Shown here in pieces: positions 18,119 through 27,508 of a stretch of 64,000 bases of DNA. Both the position numbers and the translations under genes were made by a program. The notes under the pieces are model-generated. The model was not told the origin of the DNA, searched no databases, and saw only the letters and a list, made by a program, of their open reading frames with translations. The number at the start of each line of letters is the position of its first letter. The stretch's first letter is position 1. Source of the DNA: Sipunculus nudus (lineage: Eukaryota; Annelida; Sipuncula; Golfingiida; Sipunculidae). Location of the stretch: positions 735,001-799,000 of the forward strand of contig JAPPUL010000079.1 in NCBI GenBank assembly GCA_026874595.1, written 5' to 3'.

Positions 18119-19066
18119 ATGAATATATTATTAATTGGGACTGGAGCAATAGGATTATTTTTTGGGGGTCATATTGCCCGATATAGTAAAAAAGCTAAAA
18201 TAACCTTTTTTAGCAGAGGCGATAGTTATGACATGATAAAGACTTCTGGCATTAAAGTTGAGAGTAGCATTATTGAATCTTTTTCTGTTAAGGCCCGTGT
18301 AATCGAGGCTTTGCCCTCTGATCCTGATTATGATTTGGTAATACTTGCTACAAAGAGTTATGACGTTGAGGGTTTACTTTCTAAGCTGCCGAAGAAAATA
18401 TTTGAAAAATCATTCTTTATGACAACACAAAATGGCGTATCAAGCGAGGATTTACTTCTTAATTACATAGCAAAAGACAAACTCATTCCCGCAAGCGCCT
18501 TGGTAGGACTTAGAAAAACTAATGCAAATACGGTAAATCATATGGGCGGTGGTCGTTTTCAACTTGGCTCTTATGAAAAAGGTAAAAACGCTGAACTTGT
18601 TAAAAACTTATATAACATATTAAAAGAATCTGGGCTAGAGACATATTCATCTGAGGATATAATGCATCTTAAATGGGGAAAACTCGTATGGAATGCTGCA
18701 TATAATCCACTTTCGACTATAACGAAAAAGGAACTTGGCAAGCTTATACAAAGCGAGTATGGACTTTCACTTTTGCGTGGTTCAATGAATGAGACAGCGC
18801 TTATTGCAAGGCAATATGGATATAGCATAAGTGATAATTTCATAAATAAACAACTAGACTTGCCAAAACACTTCTATGAGTTTAAAACATCAATGTTACA
18901 AGATTATTTAAATAATAGACCATTAGAGCTTGATGCAATACTTGGCGATCTTCTTCTCAAGGCAAAAAAGCATGGTATAAACTCTCCTATAAACAGCTAC
19001 TGTTACAAAATCATAAATATATTATTAGACCAAACTAAAACTAAAACAAATAACGCTAAAAATTAA
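18119..19066 (+). CDS. panE: 2-dehydropantoate 2-reductase (ApbA/PanE family)
   Basis: A 315-residue NADPH-dependent reductase that makes pantoate for CoA synthesis. The Rossmann motif GTGAIGLFFGG is at the N-terminus. TQNGV and the catalytic-domain segment KLVWNAAYNPLSTIT, with the conserved Lys and Asn, identify the family. An AAGGA ribosome site is eight bases before the ATG. coaBC, another CoA-pathway gene, lies elsewhere in the window. Family members sometimes reduce other 2-ketoacids, so the exact substrate is likely but not certain. Confidence 0.88.
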   Translation: MNILLIGTGAIGLFFGGHIARYSKKAKITFFSRGDSYDMIKTSGIKVESSIIESFSVKARVIEALPSDPDYDLVILATKSYDVEGLLSKLPKKIFEKSFFMTTQNGVSSEDLLLNYIAKDKLIPASALVGLRKTNANTVNHMGGGRFQLGSYEKGKNAELVKNLYNILKESGLETYSSEDIMHLKWGKLVWNAAYNPLSTITKKELGKLIQSEYGLSLLRGSMNETALIARQYGYSISDNFINKQLDLPKHFYEFKTSMLQDYLNNRPLELDAILGDLLLKAKKHGINSPINSYCYKIINILLDQTKTKTNNAKN

Positions 19067-19090
19067 CAGAACAATTTTAATACGTTGGTT

Positions 19091-19147
19091 TAGAAAGGAC
19101 TAGAAAGGACTAGAAAGGATTAGAAAGGATTAGAAAGGATTAGAAAA
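19091..19147 (+). repeat. 10-bp tandem repeat carrying ribosome binding sites, before xth
   Basis: Five tandem 10-mers, two tagaaaggac and three tagaaaggat, end in tagaaaa directly before the xth ATG. Each unit contains AGAAAGGA, a good anti-Shine-Dalgarno match. The last functional copy is about eight bases from the start codon. Copy-number change would alter the number of ribosome sites but not their phase to the start. Confidence 0.9.
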
Positions 19148-19930
19148 ATGAAAATATACTCGTGGAATGTTAATGGGATTCGGGCAATAGTAAAGAAAGG
19201 TTTTTTTGAATGGTTTTCTAGTATAGATGCTGATATCGTATGTCTTCAGGAGCCAAAAGCGTTAGAAGACAAGCTAAGTGATGATATTAAAGAAATTAAG
19301 GGCTTTAAACTATATTATCATAATGGAACAAGGCCAGGTTATGCCGGTACAAGCATATATTCCAAGCAAGAGGCTTTAAGTATAAATTATACATTTTATG
19401 ATATACCTGATATATATGTGCCTGATGGCAGGATTATAGAACTTGAGTTTGAGAAGTTCCATCTTTTAAATATATATTTCCCAAATGGTGGTGCTAAAGC
19501 GGATGGTACTCAGATGTTATCATATAAGCTTTTGTTTTATGAAGCCTTTTTAGAACATATTGAAAAACTTAAAAAGAAAGGTAAAAGCTTAATAATATGC
19601 GGCGACTTTAATATAGTACACACAAGAATAGATATTGCACGGCCTGACCAAAATGAACATTCTATTGGTTTTACTAAAGAGGAGCGAGCATGGATTTCGC
19701 GTTTAGTGGAACATGATTATATTGACATATGGAGACACAAAAATCCAAACAAAAAAGATACATATAGTTGGTGGTCATATGTTACAAGAGCACGAGAGCG
19801 AAATATAGGATGGCGCATAGATTACTTTTTTATAACAAAAGATTTAGTCGATAAAGTAAAAGATGTGGATTATTGCTCATCGGTTATGGGTTCTGATCAC
19901 TGCCCTATATATCTGGATATAGACTTATAA
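19148..19930 (+). CDS. xth: exodeoxyribonuclease III / AP endonuclease
   Basis: A 260-residue member of the exonuclease-endonuclease-phosphatase fold, acting in base excision repair. MKIYSWNVNGIRA, the catalytic Glu in VCLQEPK, ICGDFNIVHT, YSWWSYVTRARERNIGWRID and the terminal GSDHCPI motif (catalytic Asp-His) match the ExoIII/ExoA family. Length is normal. It is preceded by the ribosome-site minisatellite and overlaps the end of the convergent oppC-like gene by six bases. Confidence 0.95.
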   Translation: MKIYSWNVNGIRAIVKKGFFEWFSSIDADIVCLQEPKALEDKLSDDIKEIKGFKLYYHNGTRPGYAGTSIYSKQEALSINYTFYDIPDIYVPDGRIIELEFEKFHLLNIYFPNGGAKADGTQMLSYKLLFYEAFLEHIEKLKKKGKSLIICGDFNIVHTRIDIARPDQNEHSIGFTKEERAWISRLVEHDYIDIWRHKNPNKKDTYSWWSYVTRARERNIGWRIDYFFITKDLVDKVKDVDYCSSVMGSDHCPIYLDIDL

Positions 19931-21826
19931 ACTTTTCATCTTTGGGTCAAGGGCCTCCCTCAGGGCATCTCCTAGCAAGTTATAACTTGTAACCGATATA
20001 AATATCGCAATGCCAGGAATTAAAGATAGCCACCAGTAATTTAATACATCCCCTTGCCCACTACTAATCATCATTCCCCAACTTGGGAAAGGCTCACGAA
20101 CTCCAAAACCTAAAAAACTAAGCCCTGCTTCTATAAGCATTGATGAGGCAATGCCAAATGTTGCCGATACTAATACAGGGGTTAGGGAATTAGGCAAGAT
20201 ATACTTAAATATTATCTTTATATCAGATGCGCCAAGTGCCTTTGCTGATACAACAAAATCTTCATTGCGTAGCCGCAAAAACTCACCCCGTACAAGACGC
20301 GCTATCCCAGGCCAACTCGTTAAACCTATTATTATCATTATATTTGTAATGCTTGGCCCTACAAAGGCTATAATTGTTAGTATCAAAAAAAACGCTGGGA
20401 AACATATCACTATCTCTATAAAACGTGATAACAAAAGATCTACAAGCCCTCCAAAATAACCCGCTATAGAGCCTAATATTATCCCTATTGTAACATATAT
20501 TAATACTGCTACAAAGCCTACTGATAAAGAAATCCTTGCCCCCCATATTATCCTCGCCAGAACATCGCGTCCTGTGTCATCTGTACCAAAAATGTGCCTT
20601 GTAGCGCTCTTAGCTTTACCAGAATCCCAAATAGTAGGCTTTTGTAACTTCTCTTCTATTATACTCTCATTAAAACCAAAAGAAACAGGCGGAAATATTG
20701 CAAAGGCATTCCTTTCTTCACTTTTAGCACTTCCTTTTAATAAATCACTTTCAAAATGACTTACCAAAAGCTTCTTATAATTTGTTGGTATCTTATTATC
20801 ATCTTTTAAGACATAAAAAAAACTCCCAACTATTAAAACCAAAGTAGCAAATACTATAAAACGTCCCTTATTGCTTATACTCTCCCTTAGACCCAAAAAT
20901 GATGCCTTCTTGCCTATTACAAAAATAAACGGATACTTTATTAACCCTATAAATAAGCTAATTAGTAGTATATCTATAAAATCAAGATCATTTAAAACCG
21001 GAAAACTAACCCGCATTGCAAGATAACTATCCTCTCCCTTAAGCTTACTTTTGCTTATTACATCGTTAAGTTCATAAGAAAGCTTATTTATTGATTTTAT
21101 ATACTCCCCTAAACCCTCACCCTCTAATCCAATACCATAATTATTACTTGTAAATAAAGCCTCATAATCTTCTTTTATTGGGTAAAGCGATTTTCTAACA
21201 TGTTCGTTTAGTGTAAAAAGCATATTGTCAATGTTTTTTATAATCAGCTTTGCGTTACTTTCAAACTCTAGTTTACTTGAAAGCTGCAAAAGAGATATAG
21301 ATACGTTTTCTCTTTTAGTTTGCAAGGTAAGCATTCTTGCTTTCACTTCATTTTGCTTTGAACCTATTTGTTGACGCTCTTGCTGTAAGGCTTTTACTTT
21401 CTCTTTCGATGCTTTGGCACTTGATTTTGATAAAACATCTATCTTTTCTTTCAAAGCTTCATATTTATTGCCATAACTGTCGTTTTCTTTGTTTAGATTA
21501 TGTATCGTCTTTTTTATCTTATCATATTCCCTTAGCTTAGAAGACTTTTGCATACTTAGGATATCTTGCATTTTGAGATTCTCTATATAATTGTTTTTAG
21601 TCTTTTGAAAGCCTCCTAAAAAGTACTTGAAATACTCGCCATAAGTCGAATATAGGATGATCGGTTTATTGTTTGCAAGAAACGGAGCAAATACTGCCAC
21701 TGCCATCAAAAAGATAATTATAAAAAGCGATATCCTGGCTGATTGTCTTTTCTTAAACTGCTTAAGCACTATGCTTAAATATGTATCACCTCTCATAAAA
21801 TACTTATTTCTCCTAGCTCTTATCAT
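19925..21826 (-). CDS. oligopeptide ABC transporter permease (OppC/DppC type) with a large coiled-coil insertion
   Basis: A 633-residue inner-membrane permease, about twice the usual OppC length. TM1 is near residues 33-54. About 220 extracytoplasmic, lysine- and glutamate-rich residues follow, much of them predicted coiled coil (about 85-215). Two more TM segments come near 285-340. The C-terminal third is a standard permease domain with FGTDDTGRDVLARIIWGARISL, the EAA loop (AKALGASDIKIIFKYILPNS) and FLGFGVREPFPSWGMM. It is the last gene of the peptide-transport operon and overlaps oppB by 14 bases. ATG 21826 is chosen over the preceding TTG. Confidence 0.85.
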   Translation of the reverse strand: MIRARRNKYFMRGDTYLSIVLKQFKKRQSARISLFIIIFLMAVAVFAPFLANNKPIILYSTYGEYFKYFLGGFQKTKNNYIENLKMQDILSMQKSSKLREYDKIKKTIHNLNKENDSYGNKYEALKEKIDVLSKSSAKASKEKVKALQQERQQIGSKQNEVKARMLTLQTKRENVSISLLQLSSKLEFESNAKLIIKNIDNMLFTLNEHVRKSLYPIKEDYEALFTSNNYGIGLEGEGLGEYIKSINKLSYELNDVISKSKLKGEDSYLAMRVSFPVLNDLDFIDILLISLFIGLIKYPFIFVIGKKASFLGLRESISNKGRFIVFATLVLIVGSFFYVLKDDNKIPTNYKKLLVSHFESDLLKGSAKSEERNAFAIFPPVSFGFNESIIEEKLQKPTIWDSGKAKSATRHIFGTDDTGRDVLARIIWGARISLSVGFVAVLIYVTIGIILGSIAGYFGGLVDLLLSRFIEIVICFPAFFLILTIIAFVGPSITNIMIIIGLTSWPGIARLVRGEFLRLRNEDFVVSAKALGASDIKIIFKYILPNSLTPVLVSATFGIASSMLIEAGLSFLGFGVREPFPSWGMMISSGQGDVLNYWWLSLIPGIAIFISVTSYNLLGDALREALDPKMKSL

Positions 21827-22850
21827 CAAAAGTTATTTGTGGATTTATAACTACATAAAGTATATCAGACAAAAGTATACCCAAAAGGGTAAGCAACGAA
21901 GACAAATATAATATCGCCATAATTAGGTTATAATCTCTTGTCTGAATCCCTTCAAAACCAAGTCTGCCAAGTCCGGGTATATTAAATACTTGCTCTATTA
22001 TGACATTACCTCCTATAATTGCAGGCAGTATCGATGCGGCTATTGTTATTATTGGTATTAATGAGTTTCTCAGTGCGTGCTTAAATACTACAATCTTTTC
22101 ACTAAGTCCTTTTGAACGAGCTGTTTTTATATAATCTTTTCGTAAAACCTCAAGCATACTACCTCGCATTTGCCGTGAGAGATAGGCATAAGAGCCTATT
22201 GTAAGGCATATTACGGGCAGGGTATAACGCTTTAGTATGTCTATAAACCATATATATATGCCTTCTGAGAAAGAAGCTCCCGTTGCTCCTACCTGGGCTT
22301 TGAATATGTTTACTGGTAGTCCTAGAAATAGTTTATCTGTAATGCCCTCACTTGCAAAAAGACTTATAAGCCATATTGCAACGAAAAAGCTTGGCAGTGA
22401 ATATAACATGAACAAAAAAACACTAAGTGTCTTATCTATTAGACTGTTTTCCTTTACAGACATTAGTATCCCTATTGGTATTGCTATTAGGTAAGTCAAA
22501 AATATAGTTGCAATAGAAAGACCCATTGTATAAGGTAGTGCTTCAAGCAGCAGTGTATTTACACTCTTGCCAGGATATACCATAGAGTTTCCAAAGTCAA
22601 AAGTTATTATCTTCTCAAGCCACGTTAAGTATTGTATGTGTATCGGTTTATCAAGATTATAACGCCGTCTAAACTCATCAACACTTTCAAATGAGACCTC
22701 TTCTGTCTTTTGCACTATGCTCTCACCCTGTTGCTCAAGCAGTGATGCCGGATTGCCAGGTGCAAGCCGTATCATCGTAAAGCTTAATAAGCTTATTCCA
22801 AGCATCGTCGGTATCATGAAAAATAGTCTCTTTAATATATAACTAAGCAT
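21813..22850 (-). CDS. oligopeptide ABC transporter permease (OppB/DppB type)
   Basis: A 345-residue inner-membrane permease. The N-terminus MLSYILKRLFFMIPTMLGIS is typical. The EAA loop reads DYIKTARSKGLSEKIVVFKH, and EQVFNIPGLGRLGFEGI precedes the last TM segment. It pairs with an OppC-type subunit. The ribosome site AAAGGGA lies within a duplicated 20-base unit directly upstream (22854-22893). No ATPase (OppD/OppF) gene is in the window, so the ATP-binding subunits must be encoded elsewhere. Confidence 0.93.
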   Translation of the reverse strand: MLSYILKRLFFMIPTMLGISLLSFTMIRLAPGNPASLLEQQGESIVQKTEEVSFESVDEFRRRYNLDKPIHIQYLTWLEKIITFDFGNSMVYPGKSVNTLLLEALPYTMGLSIATIFLTYLIAIPIGILMSVKENSLIDKTLSVFLFMLYSLPSFFVAIWLISLFASEGITDKLFLGLPVNIFKAQVGATGASFSEGIYIWFIDILKRYTLPVICLTIGSYAYLSRQMRGSMLEVLRKDYIKTARSKGLSEKIVVFKHALRNSLIPIITIAASILPAIIGGNVIIEQVFNIPGLGRLGFEGIQTRDYNLIMAILYLSSLLTLLGILLSDILYVVINPQITFDDKS

Positions 22851-22853
22851 TTT

Positions 22854-22893
22854 TTCCCTTTATAATACTTCCATTCCCTTTATAATACTTCCA
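22854..22893 (-). repeat. 20-bp tandem duplication carrying the oppB ribosome site
   Basis: The unit ttccctttataatacttcca (plus strand) occurs twice in tandem. On the gene strand each copy ends in AAAGGGA, a ribosome site, and the proximal one is about five bases from the oppB ATG. Confidence 0.9.
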
Positions 22894-22941
22894 TCACAAC
22901 TATAACCACTCTTTAAACAATTTGATACCATTACATTTATC

Positions 22942-25155
22942 CTACAATCCTTTTTCTAATTCCTTTTCCGCTTCCTTTTCCGCTTCCTTTTCTTCTTGTG
23001 TTTGTAAATCTTTTGGTATATACCATTCTGAAAGGTTAAACCCAGGCCTTGTCCTGTAAAACTTTACATTCCTATATCTACTGTTGTATACTGCCTTGTT
23101 GGGTATTGTGTAAAGAAATAAATACGGTTGCTCTTTGTGTAATAACGCATGTAGTTTAAAGTGTAGCTTAACTCTCTCTTCATCATCTAAGGTGCGTCTT
23201 ATCTTTTCTATTAGCCTATCTGCAGCTTCATTTGTAAATCCTACATGATTTGAGCCTTTATTTGACCACTGACTTGAATGCCAAAGCTGATATGGGTCTG
23301 ATTCAAGAGGTGTGCCCCATCCTAGTATACACATATCAAAACGTCTGTCTCGTAAATGATTTATAAATGACGCCCACTCAAGCCGTGTTAACGTTAAGTT
23401 TATCCCAACGCTTTTTAATTCTTCATAAAGGATTGGGTTTATTGTACTTGCACTTGTTGAGCCTTGTGGATAAAGAAGCTCTATACTAAATGGCACTCCG
23501 TCCTTCTCTCTTATACCATCTCCATCATTATCAAACCAGCCTGCTTCGTTTAAAAGCTCTATCGCTTTTTCTCGATTGTATTCATATGGCTTTATATTAT
23601 GGTTGTATCCCGGCCCAAAGTAATACTGGTTGCCGCTAACTATTTTCCCAAGTCCGTATAAAAAGTTCTTTAGTATCCGCTTTCTATCAAGTAACATAGT
23701 TATGGCCTGCCGAACCCGTTTGTCCGCAAAATATACCTTCTTCATGTTATAACCTATGTAACTAAATCCACCTGTATAATAAAAGACTTTTGTATATTTT
23801 GCTTTGAACTCTTCTGAGATGCTGCTTTTAAAAAACTGTTGTGAACCCAAACTACTCATAAAATCTATATTGCCATTTTTAAGTTCTATAAAAGCTGTTT
23901 CTCTATTCGGTATGAAACGGAAATATATCTTCTTTAAGTAGCCTCTTTTACCCGCATTAAAATACTCATCGTTTCTTACAAGAGATATATATTCCTTATT
24001 AACCCATGCTTTATTAAGCCCTGCTTTAGCTTTATTATACTCTCCAAGCACTTTAGAGGGGAAATAGTAGGGTCCCGTCCCAACCGGAGTCCTATTAACT
24101 TTATGTTCTGCAAAGTGTCTTGCAAACTCCTTCTTCGTATACTTATCTCCTCTCTTTAAATAAAGATGTTTAGGTATGATTATAAAACCTCCTGCAAGGT
24201 CCTTTAGTTTAAAATGATTTGTGTCAAAATAAAGCCTTACCTTATACCTGCCGAGCTTCTCCCAATATTTAAGTCCACTATAATATAGCCTAAGATGACT
24301 TAATTCCGGAATATATTCATTCTTTATCACGTCCAGGCTAAATATAACATCATCTGCACTAAACTCTTTACCATCGTGCCATCTGACTCCTTTTCTAAGA
24401 TCAAAAGTATATATAACCTCTCTATCAAACGCTCTTTTGTAACTTTTGTCAGTCGGATCTACTTTATAACGTAGCTTAGATGCATTTATAATGCGGCTTT
24501 TACCTGAAACCCTAAGCTTTATATATTTTATATCTTTTTTAATACCATTTTTAATACCATTACCACCCTCAGAGCTTTTATTAGAGCGTACTATATCCTC
24601 TATAGTTCCTATAACATAAGCATTATCCTTATTAGCCTTAGGTTTTAGTGTTTTACTATACGGGACAAACTTAGAATCATACATCCTCCCTTTAAGCCAT
24701 ACTATATCTTCAACATAAAAGCTTTTTGCCAATGAGGGCTTTTGTGCAAACGTTTGGCTATCTGTTGTCAAGAGTGTGTCAAATATATAACTTGAGATTA
24801 AGGCTGTATATGCTGAGTTGTCAAGCCAGGGGATTAGTGTTTTTGGCTCTGCTCCAACATGGACATTAATACTACCTCCCCTAACCGCCTTTGTCTCTTC
24901 TTTCTTTGTCGCTTCTTTTGCACTAACCTTTAAGTTAAATCCATCTTTTATAACGTAAGGTTTATTAGCCTCTTCCCATGTCTCTATACCACTTTTTAGC
25001 TTCTTTATGTAAGATATCTCTTTTTCAACCTCAGCAGGTATTAAACTATTTATTTCGTGAAGCTTTTTATAATTACTATTATCATAATAATTTATTCCAA
25101 ATAAGAATGTCAGCAAAATAAGCACCGCAAAAAAGATGCTATATTTAATGTTCAA
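22942..25155 (-). CDS. oligopeptide ABC transporter substrate-binding protein (SBP_bac_5 family)
   Basis: A 737-residue exported solute-binding protein, longer than the usual 500-600. The start is TTG 25155, because AAGGAGG lies seven bases before it; a longer frame from 25176 has no ribosome site. Residues about 5-25 are a hydrophobic signal or anchor without a lipobox cysteine. The family core includes LIPWLDNSAY, YTFDLRKGVRWHDGKEFSADDVIF and NRTPVGTGPY. An insertion of about 100 lysine-rich residues precedes the YTFDLRKG block and contains a 12-base in-frame duplication (GIKN/GIKK). The C-terminal tail repeats EKEA from another 12-base repeat (22960-22993). It sits between two permease genes of the same operon. 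Confidence 0.9.
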   Translation of the reverse strand: MNIKYSIFFAVLILLTFLFGINYYDNSNYKKLHEINSLIPAEVEKEISYIKKLKSGIETWEEANKPYVIKDGFNLKVSAKEATKKEETKAVRGGSINVHVGAEPKTLIPWLDNSAYTALISSYIFDTLLTTDSQTFAQKPSLAKSFYVEDIVWLKGRMYDSKFVPYSKTLKPKANKDNAYVIGTIEDIVRSNKSSEGGNGIKNGIKKDIKYIKLRVSGKSRIINASKLRYKVDPTDKSYKRAFDREVIYTFDLRKGVRWHDGKEFSADDVIFSLDVIKNEYIPELSHLRLYYSGLKYWEKLGRYKVRLYFDTNHFKLKDLAGGFIIIPKHLYLKRGDKYTKKEFARHFAEHKVNRTPVGTGPYYFPSKVLGEYNKAKAGLNKAWVNKEYISLVRNDEYFNAGKRGYLKKIYFRFIPNRETAFIELKNGNIDFMSSLGSQQFFKSSISEEFKAKYTKVFYYTGGFSYIGYNMKKVYFADKRVRQAITMLLDRKRILKNFLYGLGKIVSGNQYYFGPGYNHNIKPYEYNREKAIELLNEAGWFDNDGDGIREKDGVPFSIELLYPQGSTSASTINPILYEELKSVGINLTLTRLEWASFINHLRDRRFDMCILGWGTPLESDPYQLWHSSQWSNKGSNHVGFTNEAADRLIEKIRRTLDDEERVKLHFKLHALLHKEQPYLFLYTIPNKAVYNSRYRNVKFYRTRPGFNLSEWYIPKDLQTQEEKEAEKEAEKELEKGL

Positions 25156-25177
25156 ATAAATACCTCCTTCGTCCATC

Positions 25178-26086
25178 TTATCTTTTTATAATTTGTTTAG
25201 GATCAAGTGCATCTCGAAGCCCATCTCCTATAAAGTTAATGCATACTACTGTAATAGAAATAAGCAGACCTGGATAAAAAATTAGTTCCGGTGCCTTTAT
25301 AAAGTATTCTAAAGAATTAGATAACATGCTGCCCCATGAGGGTATCGTTATCGGTACTCCAAGCCCAAGAAAGCTTAATACCGCTTCGTATTGTATTATA
25401 GAGCCAAGTGAGAGGGTTGTTGCTATTATAGCTGATGTTAAGGAATTAGGTATAAGGTGATACAATATGATACGCATATTACCTGCTCCAAGACTTTTAC
25501 TTGCATATATAAAATCCTTCTGTTTATGTGACAATACCTCAGCTCGGACAAGGCGTGCCACACTCATCCAACTAAATAACGCTATTATTACAATGATTCT
25601 AAATAAAGCTCCTAAAGGACTTTCCGTCACAAAGGAAAAATCAAAAAACGCAAAAGATAATTTATTATAATCCAACGCTGACAAAATTATAAGCAAAGGT
25701 AAAACCGGTAACGACAGCATAATATCAGTAAAACGCATAAGAAAAGCATCCACTACCCCCTCAAAATAGCCAGATACCGCTCCTATTAATATGCCAATAA
25801 ATGCTGCACAAAATGAAGCTATAATTCCTATCGCAAGGGATACTCGTCCTCCGTAAAAAAGCCTTGTGAATACATCATAACCATTCTCATCCGTACCTAA
25901 AAGATGCTCTTTACTCGGGGGTACAAATATCTTCATTATATTAGACTTCTCAACATCGTGCCCCGAAACCCAAGGTACTAACAATGACAAAACCATTAGA
26001 AACGCTAATACTATTAAACTTCCCATCGCAAACTTATGCTTTTTAAATCTAATCCAAGCTATGCGAGAAGGAGTCAAACTCTTCAA
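25178..26086 (-). CDS. oligopeptide ABC transporter permease (OppC/DppC type)
   Basis: A 302-residue permease of normal OppC length. LLGTDENGYDVFTRLFYGGRVSL, the EAA loop SKSLGAGNMRIILYHLIPNS and FLGLGVPITIPSWGSML are diagnostic, and there are six TM segments. The start is TTG, with GAGGA nine bases upstream. It is the first gene of the operon oppC-oppA-oppB-oppC, which thus contains two OppC-type subunits for one OppB. The upstream 200-base spacer is divergent to the beta-propeller gene. Confidence 0.92.
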   Translation of the reverse strand: MKSLTPSRIAWIRFKKHKFAMGSLIVLAFLMVLSLLVPWVSGHDVEKSNIMKIFVPPSKEHLLGTDENGYDVFTRLFYGGRVSLAIGIIASFCAAFIGILIGAVSGYFEGVVDAFLMRFTDIMLSLPVLPLLIILSALDYNKLSFAFFDFSFVTESPLGALFRIIVIIALFSWMSVARLVRAEVLSHKQKDFIYASKSLGAGNMRIILYHLIPNSLTSAIIATTLSLGSIIQYEAVLSFLGLGVPITIPSWGSMLSNSLEYFIKAPELIFYPGLLISITVVCINFIGDGLRDALDPKQIIKR

Positions 26087-26213
26087 TCTAGCAAATCCTC
26101 TACTCTAAGGGTAATATAAGCTTAATATATAGATAAAACATCTAAATAAAGTAACTAAAATATAAAGAGAAGTTATTTTTAATAAACAAGCAATATCTAA
26201 AAAATCGGCAATA

Positions 26214-26242
26214 TTGCCTTAAAAAGTTCTCTTACATATCTT
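26214..26242 (+). promoter_or_regulatory. possible promoter for the beta-propeller gene
   Basis: TTGCCT (26214-26219), a 17-base spacer and TATCTT (26237-26242). The AAGGAAG ribosome site at about 26277 and ATG 26287 follow. Both boxes are imperfect. Confidence 0.35.
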
Positions 26243-26286
26243 TAGCTCAGACTAAGATTATACTAACAATTTAAAAAGGAAGCTCT

Positions 26287-27450
26287 ATGAACACGATAAA
26301 AGCGGCACTTATACTCTTTACACTAATAGTAGTATTAACAGAAAAAACGAACGGGCAGCAAAAGATAAGAAAAGAAGGAGCTAAATTAGTAAAAAGACAA
26401 ATAAATTATATAGGTATAATAAAAGAATGGGAAGCAAACAGCAGTAAAACAAGACCTGACCAAATAAGGATAGACAAAAAAGACAAAGATATAATATGGT
26501 TTACCCAACCAAATAATAATAGCATAGGTCGTTTTAATTATCGAACAAATAGTATGATAGAATACAAGGCAAGTAAAGAATATAGGCCAGATGGACTTGT
26601 ACTTGACAAAGAAGGCAATCTTTGGTTCGGCGAGCAAAGCGCAGGGACACTAGGTAAATTTGAGCCGAAGACGAAAACGTTTAGGCATTACAAAGTTCCC
26701 TACGAAGATGCAAATCCCGCAATCCCAACAATAGATAAAGAAGGTATGATATGGGTCTCAGATCATAAAAACAACAAAATAATTCGCTTTAACCCAAAAA
26801 CACAAAGATTTGCTACAATAGGCTTACCAGTAAACATAAGCTGGGTAGTGGATTTGAAGGAGGACAAAGCCGGACGGATATGGTATACTTGTTATGGCTC
26901 AGACAGGCTTGGCTATATAAGCAAAGATAGGAAACAATTAATAGAGTATCTATTCCCAATTAAAGGACTTGGCCCTGCATTCATGGCATTAGATAGTAAA
27001 GAAAACATATGGATGACGCTATGGAAGAGTAATAAACTTGCTCATTTTGATGTAAAGGCTAAAAAGTTCACATTATATCAAATGCTTGTAAGAAACCCAG
27101 GACCTGCGGCTATAGCATATAGTAAAAAAGACGATAGGCTATACTTCTCAACAAGCCATTTAAACTCGATAGTAATGCTTGACTTAAAAAGGCCAAGCAT
27201 ATTTCATATATTCAAAATACCGACAAAGCGCTCAGGCCAAAAAGACGGTCTTGTGGTAGACTCAAATGGCGTGGTATGGTTTACAGAATTTGATAAAAAC
27301 AAAATAGGGCGTCTTCAAGTATATAAAAGCGAGAATATATCAGATGGAGATTTTAGTAATTATACTAAAGCTAAAAAGGCAAGGGTAAAAAAGATAGTGT
27401 TTAAAGGCAACGTTAAAACGAAGCGTTACAAAGTGTTTTGGAACGAGTAA
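26287..27450 (+). CDS. exported streptogramin-lyase-like beta-propeller protein
   Basis: A 387-residue protein with a signal peptide (hydrophobic residues 5-19, then NGQQ). Repeated blades such as NNSIGRFNYRTNSM, AGTLGKFEPKTKTFRHYKVP, NNKIIRFNPKTQRFATIGLP and NKIGRLQVYK, together with DGLVLDKEGNLWFGE and DKEGMIWVSD, mark the virginiamycin-B-lyase-like (COG4257) propeller. True Vgb enzymes are cytoplasmic antibiotic-inactivating lyases. This one is exported, and I cannot confirm catalytic residues, so an envelope binding or sensing role is as likely. AAGGAAG precedes the ATG. It heads a purine-rich plus-strand block of five genes. Confidence 0.75.
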   Translation: MNTIKAALILFTLIVVLTEKTNGQQKIRKEGAKLVKRQINYIGIIKEWEANSSKTRPDQIRIDKKDKDIIWFTQPNNNSIGRFNYRTNSMIEYKASKEYRPDGLVLDKEGNLWFGEQSAGTLGKFEPKTKTFRHYKVPYEDANPAIPTIDKEGMIWVSDHKNNKIIRFNPKTQRFATIGLPVNISWVVDLKEDKAGRIWYTCYGSDRLGYISKDRKQLIEYLFPIKGLGPAFMALDSKENIWMTLWKSNKLAHFDVKAKKFTLYQMLVRNPGPAAIAYSKKDDRLYFSTSHLNSIVMLDLKRPSIFHIFKIPTKRSGQKDGLVVDSNGVVWFTEFDKNKIGRLQVYKSENISDGDFSNYTKAKKARVKKIVFKGNVKTKRYKVFWNE

Positions 27451-27508
27451 AAAAGCCAAGACAAATAAAAACAAAGACGCACAAAAGTAAGGATTGGGTA
27501 TTAAAACG

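Noticed and set aside
25156-25176. ATG 25176 as start of the OppA-type gene
   Set aside because: The AAGGAGG ribosome site lies inside that extension and points to TTG 25155.
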